Positions 37,933 to 47,757 are shown, counted from the stretch's first letter. The stretch: 64,000 nucleotides of DNA from Edaphobacter lichenicola (GCF_025264645.1 NZ_CP073696.1:4774001-4838000); one strand, 5' to 3'. The notes: generated by a model not told the origin, from the letters alone. Program-made: numbers and translations.

Positions 37933-38634
37933 ATGGCCAACGAGAGTGTTCAAAAGAATCGACGAGAGTCTTCAAGGGCGAGAGGGAAGTTTTTCTTTCT
38001 TTTTGTGTTCCTGCTGATCGACTTAGCCTTGTATCCGTACGCGACCCACCAAGACACTCCCTCTTTGTGGTTTCGGCTACTGAATGTATTGGTCGCGATC
38101 TCCTGCGTCTACGCGGTGAGCTTCCGTCGGTGGACATGGATCATTGCACTGGTCCTCGCGGTTCCCGTTGCCCTTCATCACAGCTTCGCCTACGAAATAG
38201 CTTCCAGTAAATTAGGGCTTGCGAGCGCCGGCATAACTGTCGTCTTCGACATCTTTATCATCGTTGTCATATTTAAAAAGGCTTTCCAGACACGAGAAGT
38301 GAGTGCGGACACTATCTTTGCCGCCGTATCGATCTACCTTCTATTAGGCTTCGCCTTCGCGAATGTCTATTACATACTGGTTACGTTGCAGCATGGTGCT
38401 TTCTACCTTGAGCCGGCACTCAATCACCATACGTTGCCCGTTCGATTCGATCTGATCTACTACAGCTTCGTTACGATGACCTCGTTGGGAGCTGCTGGGA
38501 TCTCACCAGTTAGCGATCAGGCGAGGTCTCTCTCCATCATTGAGTCCGTTGTGGGCATCCTCTACCTGGGCGTTTTGGTATCGCGACTTATTGCCATCTA
38601 CAAACCTCAAGGTGATTCGGAGACGCAGCCGTAG
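37933..38634 (+). CDS. six-segment ion channel of the Ion_trans_2 type with atypical filter
   Basis: A 233-residue membrane protein. Six hydrophobic segments can be placed at about 19-37, 46-63, 69-85, 95-115, 127-150 and 201-222. A re-entrant pore loop sits between the last two. The loop reads TMTSLGAAGISP (181-192), aligned with TTVGYGDITP of potassium channels but with GAA in place of GYG. No arginine-rich S4 is present, so it is not voltage-gated in the classical way. ATG 37933 with GAGG upstream was preferred to a TTG at 37849, which falls inside the inverted repeat. Confidence 0.75.
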   Translation: MANESVQKNRRESSRARGKFFFLFVFLLIDLALYPYATHQDTPSLWFRLLNVLVAISCVYAVSFRRWTWIIALVLAVPVALHHSFAYEIASSKLGLASAGITVVFDIFIIVVIFKKAFQTREVSADTIFAAVSIYLLLGFAFANVYYILVTLQHGAFYLEPALNHHTLPVRFDLIYYSFVTMTSLGAAGISPVSDQARSLSIIESVVGILYLGVLVSRLIAIYKPQGDSETQP

Positions 38635-38669
38635 ATCCGCCTGTCGATCTGCATCGCGAGACAAGATGC

Positions 38670-40466
38670 TTATTGGACCTCGGCGATCCAAGTGGCGTAG
38701 GGGGCGAGGGTGATTGGTTTGGTGAGAGGTGCCTGGGTGAGGGATGGGTCGTTGGTTTCCAGTGTTTTGGTTGCGCCCTTGTTGAGGCCTAGCGCGGTGT
38801 AGTCGTACTTCAGGGTTTGGGGTTTGTCGGAAAAGTTGAGGGCTACGAGGACGGAGGGTTTGCCGGCGGGGCCTTTGCGCAGGTAGGAGACTACGCTTTC
38901 GTTTGGGTTGAGCATCTGCATGCTGCCTTCGTAGAGGGCGGGGTTGGTGCGGCGGAGCTCAATGAGGCGCGTGTACCAGTTGAGCATGGATTCGCGGTCG
39001 GGAGACTCGACTGCGACGTTGACGGTCTTGTAGTCGGGTGCAACGGGAAGCCAGGTGGTGTTGGAGGTGCTGAAGCCTGCGTTCTTTGAGTCGTTCCACT
39101 GCATGGGGGTGCGCTCGCCGTCGCGGCCTTTTTGTTTTGGCCAGCCGGTGATGCCTTCGGGATCACGGACGTCTTCAATGCGTGTGGGTGTTGTGGTGAC
39201 CATGCCGATCTCGTCGCCGTAGTACATCTGCGGCGTGGCGCGTGAGGTAAGGAGCAGAGCGGCCATCATGCGGGCGATGCGCGCTTTCATTGCGGGGTCG
39301 TTGACGCCGATGCTGTAACGGTCCCAGATGCGGTCCTGATCGTGGTTGCCGAAGAAGAAGTACGGCTGGCCGTGGGCGGGATTGTTTTCGACTTCATCGA
39401 GGAGCTGGCGGAATTTCGGAGCGTTGAGTTCGTTGACGTCCGCTACCTGAAAGTCCATGGGGAGTTGGACCTCGTCGTTGTTGGCGCCGTACATCTTGGA
39501 GAGTTCGAAGATGTTGGGCTCGTCGGCTTCGCTGATAAGGACGGGGTTGCCGGGATATTCGTCGATGACTTTGCGCATCTCGCGGAGCATGTCGTGAACT
39601 TCGGGGAGGTTGTCGGTGTACTTGTGCTGGATGTTGGGGTCGCCGAAGGCGTTGAGGCCGGGCTGAATCGGGTCGTCGTGGAGGTTGGGGTCTTCGAAGA
39701 GGCGTGAGACAGCGTCGACGCGGAAGCCGTTGACGCCTTTGTTCATCCAGAAGCGGAGGACGTCCATCATGGCCTTGACGACTTCGGGGTTGCGCCAGTT
39801 GAGGTCGGGTTGCTGAACGTAGAAGTGATGGTAGTAGTACTGCTTGGTGGCGGGATCCCACTCCCATGCGGAGTGGCCGAACCAGCTCTGCCAGTTGTTG
39901 GGTGGGATGGGTTTGCCGTCGGCGGTGTAGCCCTTGGGGTCGCGCCAGATGTACCAGTCGCGCTTGGGATTGTCGCGGAAGGAGCGCGACTCCTTGAACC
40001 ATGCGCTCTGGTCTGAGGTGTGGTTGGGGACGTAGTCCATGATGACGCGGATGTTGCGGCGCTTGGCTTCTGCGGTCATGTGCTCGAAGTCGGCCATGGT
40101 GCCGTACTGAGGATCGATGGCTGTGTAGTCGGCGATGTCGTAGCCGAAGTCGATCTGGGGTGAGGGGTACATTGGGGTGATCCAGATGGCGTCGATGCCG
40201 AGTTGCTTGATGTAGTCGAGGCGTGAGGTGATGCCTTTGATGTCGCCGATGCCGTCGCCGTCGGTGTCCTGGAAGCTGCGCGGGTAGATCTCGTAGATGA
40301 CGCCGTGCTTCCACCATGGGTCGGCGGTGGTGTTCTTTTGATCGACTGCAGGTGGGACTTGAGTTGCAGTCTGCGCGAAGGCGCTCGGCAGGAAGCTACC
40401 GAGCGCCAGGGCTGCGCAGAGGAGATGGTTCGCAAGACTTGAGGTGCGATTTCGCGGTTCGTTCAC
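38670..40466 (-). CDS. secreted GH13 alpha-glucosidase/oligo-1,6-glucosidase-like enzyme, copy 1
   Basis: A 598-residue GH13 with a signal peptide (ending SAFAQ). Conserved regions: GIDAIWITPMYPSP, DYVPNHTS, the nucleophile Asp251 in GFRVDAVS, acid/base Glu313 in LISEAD and Asp376 in FGNHDQDR. QPDLNWRNP is typical of the oligo-1,6-glucosidase/trehalose-related subfamilies. A C-terminal beta domain ends the protein. The GTG at 40466 with AGAGGGAAG upstream was chosen; the frame extends seven codons further. It lies 27 bp after a homologous GH13 gene, evidently a tandem duplicate in one operon. Confidence 0.92.
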   Translation of the reverse strand: MNEPRNRTSSLANHLLCAALALGSFLPSAFAQTATQVPPAVDQKNTTADPWWKHGVIYEIYPRSFQDTDGDGIGDIKGITSRLDYIKQLGIDAIWITPMYPSPQIDFGYDIADYTAIDPQYGTMADFEHMTAEAKRRNIRVIMDYVPNHTSDQSAWFKESRSFRDNPKRDWYIWRDPKGYTADGKPIPPNNWQSWFGHSAWEWDPATKQYYYHHFYVQQPDLNWRNPEVVKAMMDVLRFWMNKGVNGFRVDAVSRLFEDPNLHDDPIQPGLNAFGDPNIQHKYTDNLPEVHDMLREMRKVIDEYPGNPVLISEADEPNIFELSKMYGANNDEVQLPMDFQVADVNELNAPKFRQLLDEVENNPAHGQPYFFFGNHDQDRIWDRYSIGVNDPAMKARIARMMAALLLTSRATPQMYYGDEIGMVTTTPTRIEDVRDPEGITGWPKQKGRDGERTPMQWNDSKNAGFSTSNTTWLPVAPDYKTVNVAVESPDRESMLNWYTRLIELRRTNPALYEGSMQMLNPNESVVSYLRKGPAGKPSVLVALNFSDKPQTLKYDYTALGLNKGATKTLETNDPSLTQAPLTKPITLAPYATWIAEVQ

Positions 40467-40493
40467 GAGCTTCCCTCTTTGCGTCACACGATT

Positions 40494-42314
40494 TTATTTA
40501 ATGGACCCGATCCATAAAGCATACGGCGGGAGGGTGATGTTCTGCAGGGTGGTTGACTGTTTGAGGTCTGGCGCGTTGGTGAGGAGTGTGCTCACGGTTT
40601 TGCCGGAGACCTTGGCTTTACTGGGGTCGAGCGAGATGGTCTGGGGCTGATCGGTGAAGTTGAGCGCTACGATGATTGAAGGATGGCCGGCGACGCCTTC
40701 GCGAACGTACGACAGGACGGATGAATTCGACTCGTCGATCATTATCTGTTTTCCATCGCGGAGGGTGGGGTCGCTGCGACGCATCGCGATCAACTGTTTG
40801 TACCAGTTGAGGAGCGAGTCAGGATCGCTCTCTTCGGTTTTGACGTTGGTTGTCGTGTAGCTGGGGGGGACGGGAAGCCATGTGGTGGCTGCATCGCTGA
40901 AGCCGGCGTTTTTGGAGTCGTCCCACTGCATGGGGGTTCGTTCGCCGTCGCGGCCTTTTTCTTTTGGCCAGCCGGTGATGCCGATGGGGTCCTTGACGTC
41001 TTCTTTGCGGGTGGGTGTGGTGGTGACCATGCCTAACTCCTGGCCTTCCCAGAGGAGCGCGGCAGAGCGAGTGGTCAGGAGAATTGCCGCGAGGATGCGG
41101 GCGATCTGCTGATTGTGAATGCCGTCACCGTAGCGGTCCCAGGAGCGCACGTTGTCGTGATTGTCGAAGACGAAGAGAGGCTGGGAGCCGTGAATCTTTG
41201 TTTCGGCGTCGTCGAGGTTGGTGCGGAATTTGGCGACGTCGAGCTTGTCGTGATCGCCGTGGAAGCCGACGAGGAAGTCCATGGGGAGCTGCAGCTCGTT
41301 GTGCTTTTCGCCGCCGTACCACATGTCGAGAGCGGCGGTGTTGGGCAGGTACGTTTCGCCGATGAGGACGCGGTCGCCGGAGTAGGAGTTGATCATCTCG
41401 CGCATGCGGCGGATGGTGTCGTGGACCTCGGGGAGGTTGGATTGGTAGGCGTCGGAGTAGTTGGGGTCGCCTTGCGCGTTGGTGCCGCCGAGATTCTTCT
41501 CTTCGCGCAGCTGAGGATCTTCGAAGAGGGTGGGGATGGCGTCGAGGCGGAAGCCGGCTACGCCGCGGTCGAGCCAGAAGCGCATCTGGTCGAACATAGC
41601 TTTTTCAACGACTGGGTTGCGCCAGTTGAGATCGGGTTGCTGGACGTAGAAGAAGTGGTAGTAGTACTGATGGACGGCAGGGACCCACTGCCAGGCGGAG
41701 CCGCCGAAGGTTGAGGTCCAATTGTTAGGCGGGACGCGGCCTTCGTGCTCGTATCGCTTCTGAAATTCGGTGACGCCGGTGGAGTTGGCGGGGATGCCGT
41801 CGTTCCAGACGTAGTAGTTGTGTTTGGGGTTGGTGCGCGAGCTGGCAGCGTCGATGAACCACTGGTGCTTGTCGGAGGTGTGGTTGAGGACCATGTCGAG
41901 GATTATGCGGATGTTGCGTTTTTTGGCCTCGGACTGGAGATGGTCGAAGTCGGCGAGCGTGCCGTAGTTGGGGTCGATGTTTTCGTAGTCGGAGATGTCG
42001 TAGCCGAAGTCGACCTGAGGCGAGGGGTACATGGGAGCGATCCAGATGGCGTCGACGCCGAGGTTCTGGAGGTAGTCGAGGCGCTGGGTGATGCCGTTGA
42101 GGTCGCCGACGCCGTCGCCGTTCGAGTCCTGATAGCTGCGTGGGTAGATCTCATAGAGGACGGCGTGCTTCCACCATGGGCCGTCGTTGTGCGGCGTTTG
42201 ACTGACGGCTGGTGATGCAGCGCTCCAGAGGATGGAGGCGGCCAGAATGGCGAGGGTTTGAGGGAGGCGAAGCCACCGTGGGGATGAGGTGCGATGGTGT
42301 CGGTTGATGGTCAT
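40494..42314 (-). CDS. secreted GH13 alpha-glucosidase/oligo-1,6-glucosidase-like enzyme, copy 2
   Basis: A 606-residue GH13, strongly similar to the downstream copy. It has a signal peptide (ending PAVSQ), GVDAIWIAPMYPSP, DMVLNHTS, nucleophile Asp in GFRLDAIP, acid/base Glu in LIGETY and FDNHDNVR. GGAGG lies upstream of the ATG. Differences from copy 1 in the acid/base motif and in the B domain suggest divergence of specificity. It is followed by copy 1 and preceded, about 105 bp away on the same strand, by the GntR/LacI hybrid regulator. Confidence 0.92.
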   Translation of the reverse strand: MTINRHHRTSSPRWLRLPQTLAILAASILWSAASPAVSQTPHNDGPWWKHAVLYEIYPRSYQDSNGDGVGDLNGITQRLDYLQNLGVDAIWIAPMYPSPQVDFGYDISDYENIDPNYGTLADFDHLQSEAKKRNIRIILDMVLNHTSDKHQWFIDAASSRTNPKHNYYVWNDGIPANSTGVTEFQKRYEHEGRVPPNNWTSTFGGSAWQWVPAVHQYYYHFFYVQQPDLNWRNPVVEKAMFDQMRFWLDRGVAGFRLDAIPTLFEDPQLREEKNLGGTNAQGDPNYSDAYQSNLPEVHDTIRRMREMINSYSGDRVLIGETYLPNTAALDMWYGGEKHNELQLPMDFLVGFHGDHDKLDVAKFRTNLDDAETKIHGSQPLFVFDNHDNVRSWDRYGDGIHNQQIARILAAILLTTRSAALLWEGQELGMVTTTPTRKEDVKDPIGITGWPKEKGRDGERTPMQWDDSKNAGFSDAATTWLPVPPSYTTTNVKTEESDPDSLLNWYKQLIAMRRSDPTLRDGKQIMIDESNSSVLSYVREGVAGHPSIIVALNFTDQPQTISLDPSKAKVSGKTVSTLLTNAPDLKQSTTLQNITLPPYALWIGSIK

Positions 42315-42419
42315 TCATGCCTCCTGGAGTCCCGGAACACTATAGCATTCGACATGGCAATGGCGATTGTTTGACAAGGCATTATGCTGTGTGAGGCAGC
42401 GACGATTTAGTCGTGAGTT

Positions 42420-43625
42420 CTAGATTAGTTTGTGATTCTGGTTTGCGTGGGTGCCGCACGATCGGCGGATGACTGTTTTGGTCTGGAGAAGAATGTCCCG
42501 GGTGGGTTGATCGGGCCTTTCGAGCCGCTGCAACATAGTTGCGATCGCCATGGCACCAATCTCGGCGCAGTTCTGGTGCTGCGTGGTGAGGGGGACGGGC
42601 AGGAGGCTGGCGTACTTGACGTCGTCGACACCGACGATGCGGATCTCTTCGGGGACACGGACGCCGTATGAGGCCAGGCCCTCCATGACTTTGATTGCAG
42701 TGACGTCGTTGGCGCAGACGATTGCATCGGGTCTGCATTGCTTCAGCAATCTCTGAATGAAGTGGTGATCTTCGGGGTCGCCGCGGCATACGAGGTCTTG
42801 TTGAAGATGGATTCCGTGTGCGAAGAGAGCTTCGCGATAGCCGGCGATGCGGCCAACGACCGTTGAGGCGGAGAGAGGTTTGGCAACGAAGGCGACGCGC
42901 TTCGCGCCGTGAAGGAGCAGGTGCTGTGTGATGACGAAACCCGCACGACGGTTATCGATTCCGACGAGGTCGTACTTCGAGCGCATGGGATATGCGGTGT
43001 AGCAACGGTCGAGCAGGACGATTTGAATGCCTGCGCGATCGAGCGCGGATGTGATGCGCCGATTGACGGCGTCTTTTTCGGGTGTGAACTCCAACGGAGC
43101 AAAGAAGACACCGGAGACTTTCTGCGCGATGTATTTGTGGCAGAGATGCTCGGCCTCCTTTTCCTTCTGTGCGAGTTCACCGATGGAGTGTCCCCAGAGG
43201 AGGGAGTGGGGCTTGGCTAATGGCGACCGCATCATGCCGTGGCATATTGGCTCGAAGATCTCGGTGCGCCCGAGGTCTGGAATGAGTAGACCAAAGACGT
43301 GGCCGCGGGAGGCTGCCGGAGCGATGACGTGGGTGCCAGACCCGGGTCGCCGCGAGACCAAGCCTTGAAGCTGCAGCTCGTGCACGGCCTTCGCGATGGT
43401 GATGCGCGAGGTGTTGTACCGCTTTCCAAGTTCTGCCTCGCTGGGGAGGCGATCCCCACGCTGCAGCGAGCCTGTCATGATGGCCGAGTGAAGTTCCTCG
43501 TAGACCTGCCGGTATTTGGGAGTTGGGGATGGCGTCGAGGTGGTACCGCTTTGGTCGGGGCGCACTTCGGGCACAGAAGTGTTCGCTTTTAGAGTGGTGC
43601 TTCGGGGTGAGGGTCCAACCTTCAT
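42420..43625 (-). CDS. GntR-type HTH fused to LacI-type sugar-binding domain
   Basis: A 401-residue regulator. A GntR winged helix lies at about 37-105 (LQRGDRLPSEAELGKRYNTSRITIAKAV, ending LVSRRPGSGTHV). A LacI/periplasmic-binding effector domain follows (VFGLLIPDLG, YDLVGIDNRRAGFVITQHLL, PDAIVCANDVTAIKVMEGL, VPEEIRIVGVDDVKYASLLP). This is the AraR-type architecture, which represses sugar genes until a sugar binds. ATG 43625 was preferred to an upstream one because it begins just before the domain. It lies between the GH13 pair and the TonB receptor, so both are natural targets. Confidence 0.93.
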   Translation of the reverse strand: MKVGPSPRSTTLKANTSVPEVRPDQSGTTSTPSPTPKYRQVYEELHSAIMTGSLQRGDRLPSEAELGKRYNTSRITIAKAVHELQLQGLVSRRPGSGTHVIAPAASRGHVFGLLIPDLGRTEIFEPICHGMMRSPLAKPHSLLWGHSIGELAQKEKEAEHLCHKYIAQKVSGVFFAPLEFTPEKDAVNRRITSALDRAGIQIVLLDRCYTAYPMRSKYDLVGIDNRRAGFVITQHLLLHGAKRVAFVAKPLSASTVVGRIAGYREALFAHGIHLQQDLVCRGDPEDHHFIQRLLKQCRPDAIVCANDVTAIKVMEGLASYGVRVPEEIRIVGVDDVKYASLLPVPLTTQHQNCAEIGAMAIATMLQRLERPDQPTRDILLQTKTVIRRSCGTHANQNHKLI

Positions 43626-43856
43626 GTCCACCTGCCACTTGGATCGACCGCAAAACAACCTGGTGACTAATGTATAGACAAAGTCTTCTGCTGAGCGAGT
43701 TCTGATTTTTTTTTATTTTCGACCTGGTGGTCAACCTTTCGGTTGATATTGAACTCATCCTGAATCAAAGTTTCGGCGCGACTTTTAGACGGAAGGCGCA
43801 CTTTTTATTGGAGTTTTTGACGAATTCATTCGGCATGCCCTGGTTTTGAACTCTAA

Positions 43857-43871
43857 ATTGGTCTGACCAAT
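43857..43871. promoter_or_regulatory. candidate GntR-type operator
   Basis: ATTGGTCTGACCAAT is a perfect 15-base palindrome. TGGTCTGACCA-like sequences are typical binding sites of GntR-family proteins, and the adjacent gene encodes one. It lies about 80 bp upstream of the receptor promoter candidate. Binding is inferred, not shown. Confidence 0.55.
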
Positions 43872-43949
43872 ATTGGTTGGTAAATCGGTGGACCTTCCTG
43901 AGAGCGTCGTGCGGCGTTATCTGTTCGGAAACAAACGTGCGCAACGACG

Positions 43950-43979
43950 TTGACACGCCCTAACCCGAGCGCGTAGGTT
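43950..43979 (+). promoter_or_regulatory. promoter candidate for the TonB receptor gene
   Basis: A perfect TTGACA (43950-43955) followed after 18 bp by TAGGTT (43974-43979), a weak -10. Transcription would begin near 43986, leaving a leader of about 150 nt. Confidence 0.3.
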
Positions 43980-44133
43980 TCGATGCGTTTCGGAAGACAT
44001 GTATTTGGGTGCGACGAGCAGGGCGGGGCAAACGTTAAACCGCCTGTTTTTTAGTTACGAGCCACGCGTGAGCGATGTGTAGCAGTGCAGATAACGTCGC
44101 CAACAGAAACTGCAGGGCCCTTTGGAGGTTTTC

Positions 44134-47100
44134 ATGAGATTCATGACGCGTCGGATGGTCGGGTTGCTCTCTGCGTTCGTTCTTTTGACATTTGCGCCGA
44201 TGGCCTATGGGCAGGCGGTTTACGGTTCGATCTTCGGAAGTGTGGTTGATGGCACTGGCGCTGCTATACCCAACGCCAGCGTGGTGGTGAGCGATACCGG
44301 GAAAGGAACCTCTATCACTGTTCAGTCGAATGGCAGTGGTGAGTTCACTGCCGAACACCTCATCCCAGACCTCTATGACGTAAAGGTGACTGCGACTGGT
44401 TTCAAAGGGTTTGAACAGAAGGGTATCCAGGTAAATGCGGATGCTTCGACGAAGATTGTAGCTTCCATGACTATTGGAGCTACGGGTGAGACCGTGGAAG
44501 TCGATGCGGATGCGGTTCCCCAGTTGAAGACAGATCGCGCGGACGTGGCCGTGAACTTCACCTCGCAGGAGCTGGAAAATCTTCCAATTCCCGATCACAA
44601 CTTTACGAATCTGCAGTTGCTGTTGCCCGGCGCGGTGCAGTTGGGATGGTCGCATGCTGCGGATGAGAACCCGCAGGGGTCAAAGCAGATTCAGGTGGAT
44701 GGACAGGCGTTTGGTGGTGTGAACTACACACTGGACGGTACGGACAATCAGGATCCGATCCTTGGCATCATCGTCATCAATCCAAATTCGGATTCGATGT
44801 CTGAGGCTAAGATCGCAACGCAGAACTTCGACGCTGAGTTTGGTAAGGCTGTGGCCTCTGTGGTCACGGTGCAGACGAAGTCTGGTTCGAATGCGTTTCA
44901 TGGGACGGCGTTCGACAACCGCGAGAGCGCGGCGAACCTGGCGCGCGATCCATTCACACAGCCTGGTTCCGGCCCGATTCCCGGTGCATTGAAGAATCAG
45001 TTCGGCGGATCTGTTGGCGGGCCGATCATAAAAGACAAGCTGTTCTTCTTTGGCGATTATCAGGGCGTCCGTCAGAAGGTCGGCTTCTCGACAGTTCAAA
45101 CCGTGCCTACTTCGCAGCTAGTTTCAAGTTGCCTTAGCGGTAATGGTTGCGATTTTAGCCAGTACGTTAACTATGGTGCGAGCCTCGGAGGCGCTACCAA
45201 TCCCTATCAAATTTATCAAGCGGATGGAACTCCGTACCCGAATGCGATTATTCCGAATGCGCAGCTCTCGCCCGTAGCTCTTAACCTGTTCAAGCTGCTG
45301 CAACCTTATGCACCAAATTCTCCGGGAAGCTTTGGTGGGTTGTCGAATAACTACTCCGGTGGTGGAACGGGTCTGTTCAACAGCAATCAGTGGGACGTTC
45401 GCGGAGACTGGACGGTGAATGGTAAGGTTCACGTCTTTGGCCGGTTCAGCCGGTTCACGGATCTTCTCTCCGGCGCCACGCTATTTGGACTAGCGGGCGG
45501 TTCAGGACTCGGTCTGGGCGGCTATGGAGGCACGTCGAAGGGCGCGAACGACAGCGTTGCGCTGGGCACCGACGTCGTAGTCAGCTCAACGGTGGTGACT
45601 GATGTGCGCTTAGGCTACTTCCGCTACAACATCCTTACTGGCAAGTACGATACGACCAATACGAACCTGCCAATCCAAGGTGAAAACATCAGTGGTACAG
45701 GTCCTAACTCGGGTCTTGTCGTTCCGGTCAATTTCGGTGCACCTGATTTCAATCTGTCTGACTTGAACGTGACGAACCCAACAGCTGGACCGAACAATCC
45801 TGCCGGGGCGAACTCGCAGTATGGTGCAGGTTTGAACGTAGACCGCTGCAACTGCCCACTTACTGAGCGTGAGGACCAGTTCCAGTTGGTCAATAACTGG
45901 ACGAAGATTGTTGGCAACCACGCAGTGAAGGTGGGCGCTGATCTTCGGTACGCAAGAAATCTCCGTGTACCGAGCGATAACGATCGCACTGGCGTCAATC
46001 AATTCAGTACGGGGCCAACCTCCAACGGTTCAAGCGGCGGACTTGGTTTTGCGACCTTTGTTCTGGGCGACGTCACGGCCTACAACCGCTATGCCAGCAC
46101 GTCGACCAACGCGAAGGAGTTTCAGAAGCGCGACTTCTTTTACATACAGGATACGTGGCGCGCAACGCCCAAGTTGACTGTCAACGCGGGTGTACGTTAC
46201 GAACTGTACTTTCCTGAGACCGTCAACGCTCCTGGTAATGGTGCGCTGCTGAATTTGAACACTGGCTTCATCAACGTTGCCGGTACAGGTGGGATCCCAT
46301 CGAATATGGGCGTTTCGATTGCTAAGAACGCCTGGAACCCGCGCCTTGGACTTGCTTACCAAGCCGATGCAAAGACTGTGATTCGAGCTGGTTACGGACG
46401 CAGCTTCGATATCGGGGTATTTGGTTCCGTATTCGGCCACGTGGTGACGCAAAATCTTCCGGTTCTTGCTAACCAATCGATCAACGCAACTGGGGGGACT
46501 AATACTTACGCCTTCAATCTGACCAATCCCGCGCTGACACAGGGCGGCCTGGCGACTGGCCTCACGAACTATACTCCGCTGGTTCCGGATGCGAACGGTC
46601 ACATCGTGAATCCTGGCGCCCAGGTGAACTCGAAGGCGCGTCCTTTCACTGAGCGACTGCCGACTCTTGATGCATGGAACGCATCGGTCCAGCGTTCGCT
46701 TTCGCCCACAATCTCAGTTACGGTGGCTTATGTCGGTAACAAGGGAACTCATACTCTGAGCGACGGTGACACTAACAATACCAATCCGAATGAGGCAGCT
46801 ATCTTTCTTCCGGCTTCGTATAGCAGCATTCCCGGTCTTGCGTTGCACTTTGACCCAGTCAACGGCGGATCTACTGTAGCTAACATTCCAACAGCGGGTC
46901 CATTCGCCGGCGCTGTAAAGAACCAGACTCTTCTACAACGTTACGTTGGGGGAAGTTTGCCTGCTTGCGGTGGGCCTTGTGGTTGGAGCCAGGGAATTAC
47001 TTACTACGGGGATGATCAGGATACACACTACAACGCCCTTCAGGTCAGCTTAGCGAAGACCTACACCCACGGTCTCTCTCTCAATGCCAACTTTGCTTAT

Positions 47101-47757
47101 CAACATGGCAGAGATGCAGCAATGAGTTTTGCCACTTGGGATAAGCAGGCTGTTATAGGCAACGATAGCGCTATTCGCCGCACCGCCTTTACGGGGTATG
47201 GTACGTACGACCTGCCGTTTGGGAGAAACCAGCAGTTCCTCCACAACGCCAATGGCTTCGTAAACCAGTTGGTAAGTGGCTTCCAGGTCAGCCCGATCGT
47301 GGTGATTCAGAGCGGGCTGCCCTTCACGCTGTCGTTCAATGGATGCGGTAACGAGATACCTGGCTCGGCTCCGTGCTATGTCAATGGCGCGTCCTCTCAA
47401 CTCCACCCGCATGCTATCGGCTTCGCAGGTGGTCCCAATGGGGTGGTCTTCTATCCGGCTCAGACACTTGGTACGAAGTTCACTGATCCAGGCTTGGATA
47501 CCATCGGCAACGGAGGACGTAACAACGCATGGGGACCGAATTTCTACAACGTCGATCTATCGGCTTTGAAGAACTTCACGATCAAGGAGAGGGTCACTTT
47601 GCAGTTCCGAGCCGACGCGTACAACGGATTCAACCACATCAACTTTGGCCTTCCGAGCGGAAACATTCAGAGCGCTGGAAACATTACAACAGGGACGTAT
47701 CCCGGGAACGGCTCAAACCCACGTCAGATGCAGTTCACGGCCCGCGTGCAATTCTAA
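44134..47757 (+). CDS. Oar-like TonB-dependent receptor
   Basis: A 1207-residue outer-membrane protein. It has a signal peptide (about 1-27, ending YGQ), then a carboxypeptidase-regulatory beta sandwich (about 30-105: GSVVDGTGAAIPNASVVVSD...). A plug domain with DRADVAVNFTSQELENLPI and a long beta barrel with an NVDLSALKNF strand follow. The last residue is Phe, as needed for outer-membrane insertion. This type is abundant in Acidobacteriota and is thought to import oligosaccharides or other large ligands. ATG 44134 has GGAGG six bases upstream. It has a terminator just downstream and the GntR/LacI regulator upstream, suggesting uptake of the alpha-glucan products of the GH13 pair. Confidence 0.93.
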   Translation: MRFMTRRMVGLLSAFVLLTFAPMAYGQAVYGSIFGSVVDGTGAAIPNASVVVSDTGKGTSITVQSNGSGEFTAEHLIPDLYDVKVTATGFKGFEQKGIQVNADASTKIVASMTIGATGETVEVDADAVPQLKTDRADVAVNFTSQELENLPIPDHNFTNLQLLLPGAVQLGWSHAADENPQGSKQIQVDGQAFGGVNYTLDGTDNQDPILGIIVINPNSDSMSEAKIATQNFDAEFGKAVASVVTVQTKSGSNAFHGTAFDNRESAANLARDPFTQPGSGPIPGALKNQFGGSVGGPIIKDKLFFFGDYQGVRQKVGFSTVQTVPTSQLVSSCLSGNGCDFSQYVNYGASLGGATNPYQIYQADGTPYPNAIIPNAQLSPVALNLFKLLQPYAPNSPGSFGGLSNNYSGGGTGLFNSNQWDVRGDWTVNGKVHVFGRFSRFTDLLSGATLFGLAGGSGLGLGGYGGTSKGANDSVALGTDVVVSSTVVTDVRLGYFRYNILTGKYDTTNTNLPIQGENISGTGPNSGLVVPVNFGAPDFNLSDLNVTNPTAGPNNPAGANSQYGAGLNVDRCNCPLTEREDQFQLVNNWTKIVGNHAVKVGADLRYARNLRVPSDNDRTGVNQFSTGPTSNGSSGGLGFATFVLGDVTAYNRYASTSTNAKEFQKRDFFYIQDTWRATPKLTVNAGVRYELYFPETVNAPGNGALLNLNTGFINVAGTGGIPSNMGVSIAKNAWNPRLGLAYQADAKTVIRAGYGRSFDIGVFGSVFGHVVTQNLPVLANQSINATGGTNTYAFNLTNPALTQGGLATGLTNYTPLVPDANGHIVNPGAQVNSKARPFTERLPTLDAWNASVQRSLSPTISVTVAYVGNKGTHTLSDGDTNNTNPNEAAIFLPASYSSIPGLALHFDPVNGGSTVANIPTAGPFAGAVKNQTLLQRYVGGSLPACGGPCGWSQGITYYGDDQDTHYNALQVSLAKTYTHGLSLNANFAYQHGRDAAMSFATWDKQAVIGNDSAIRRTAFTGYGTYDLPFGRNQQFLHNANGFVNQLVSGFQVSPIVVIQSGLPFTLSFNGCGNEIPGSAPCYVNGASSQLHPHAIGFAGGPNGVVFYPAQTLGTKFTDPGLDTIGNGGRNNAWGPNFYNVDLSALKNFTIKERVTLQFRADAYNGFNHINFGLPSGNIQSAGNITTGTYPGNGSNPRQMQFTARVQF

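Larger units (their letters stand above)
43626..44133. other. regulatory region between regulator and TonB receptor genes
   Basis: A divergent gap of 508 bp without a convincing gene. It contains a repeated ACCTGGTG (43658-43665 and 43722-43729), a run of T, the palindrome at 43857-43871, and a promoter candidate at 43950-43979. The regulator's own promoter must lie in the left part. Confidence 0.55.

Noticed and set aside
39394..40317. 307-codon open frame overlapping GH13 copy 1
   Set aside because: Same strand, wrong frame, extremely Arg/His-rich; the GH13 frame carries all catalytic motifs.
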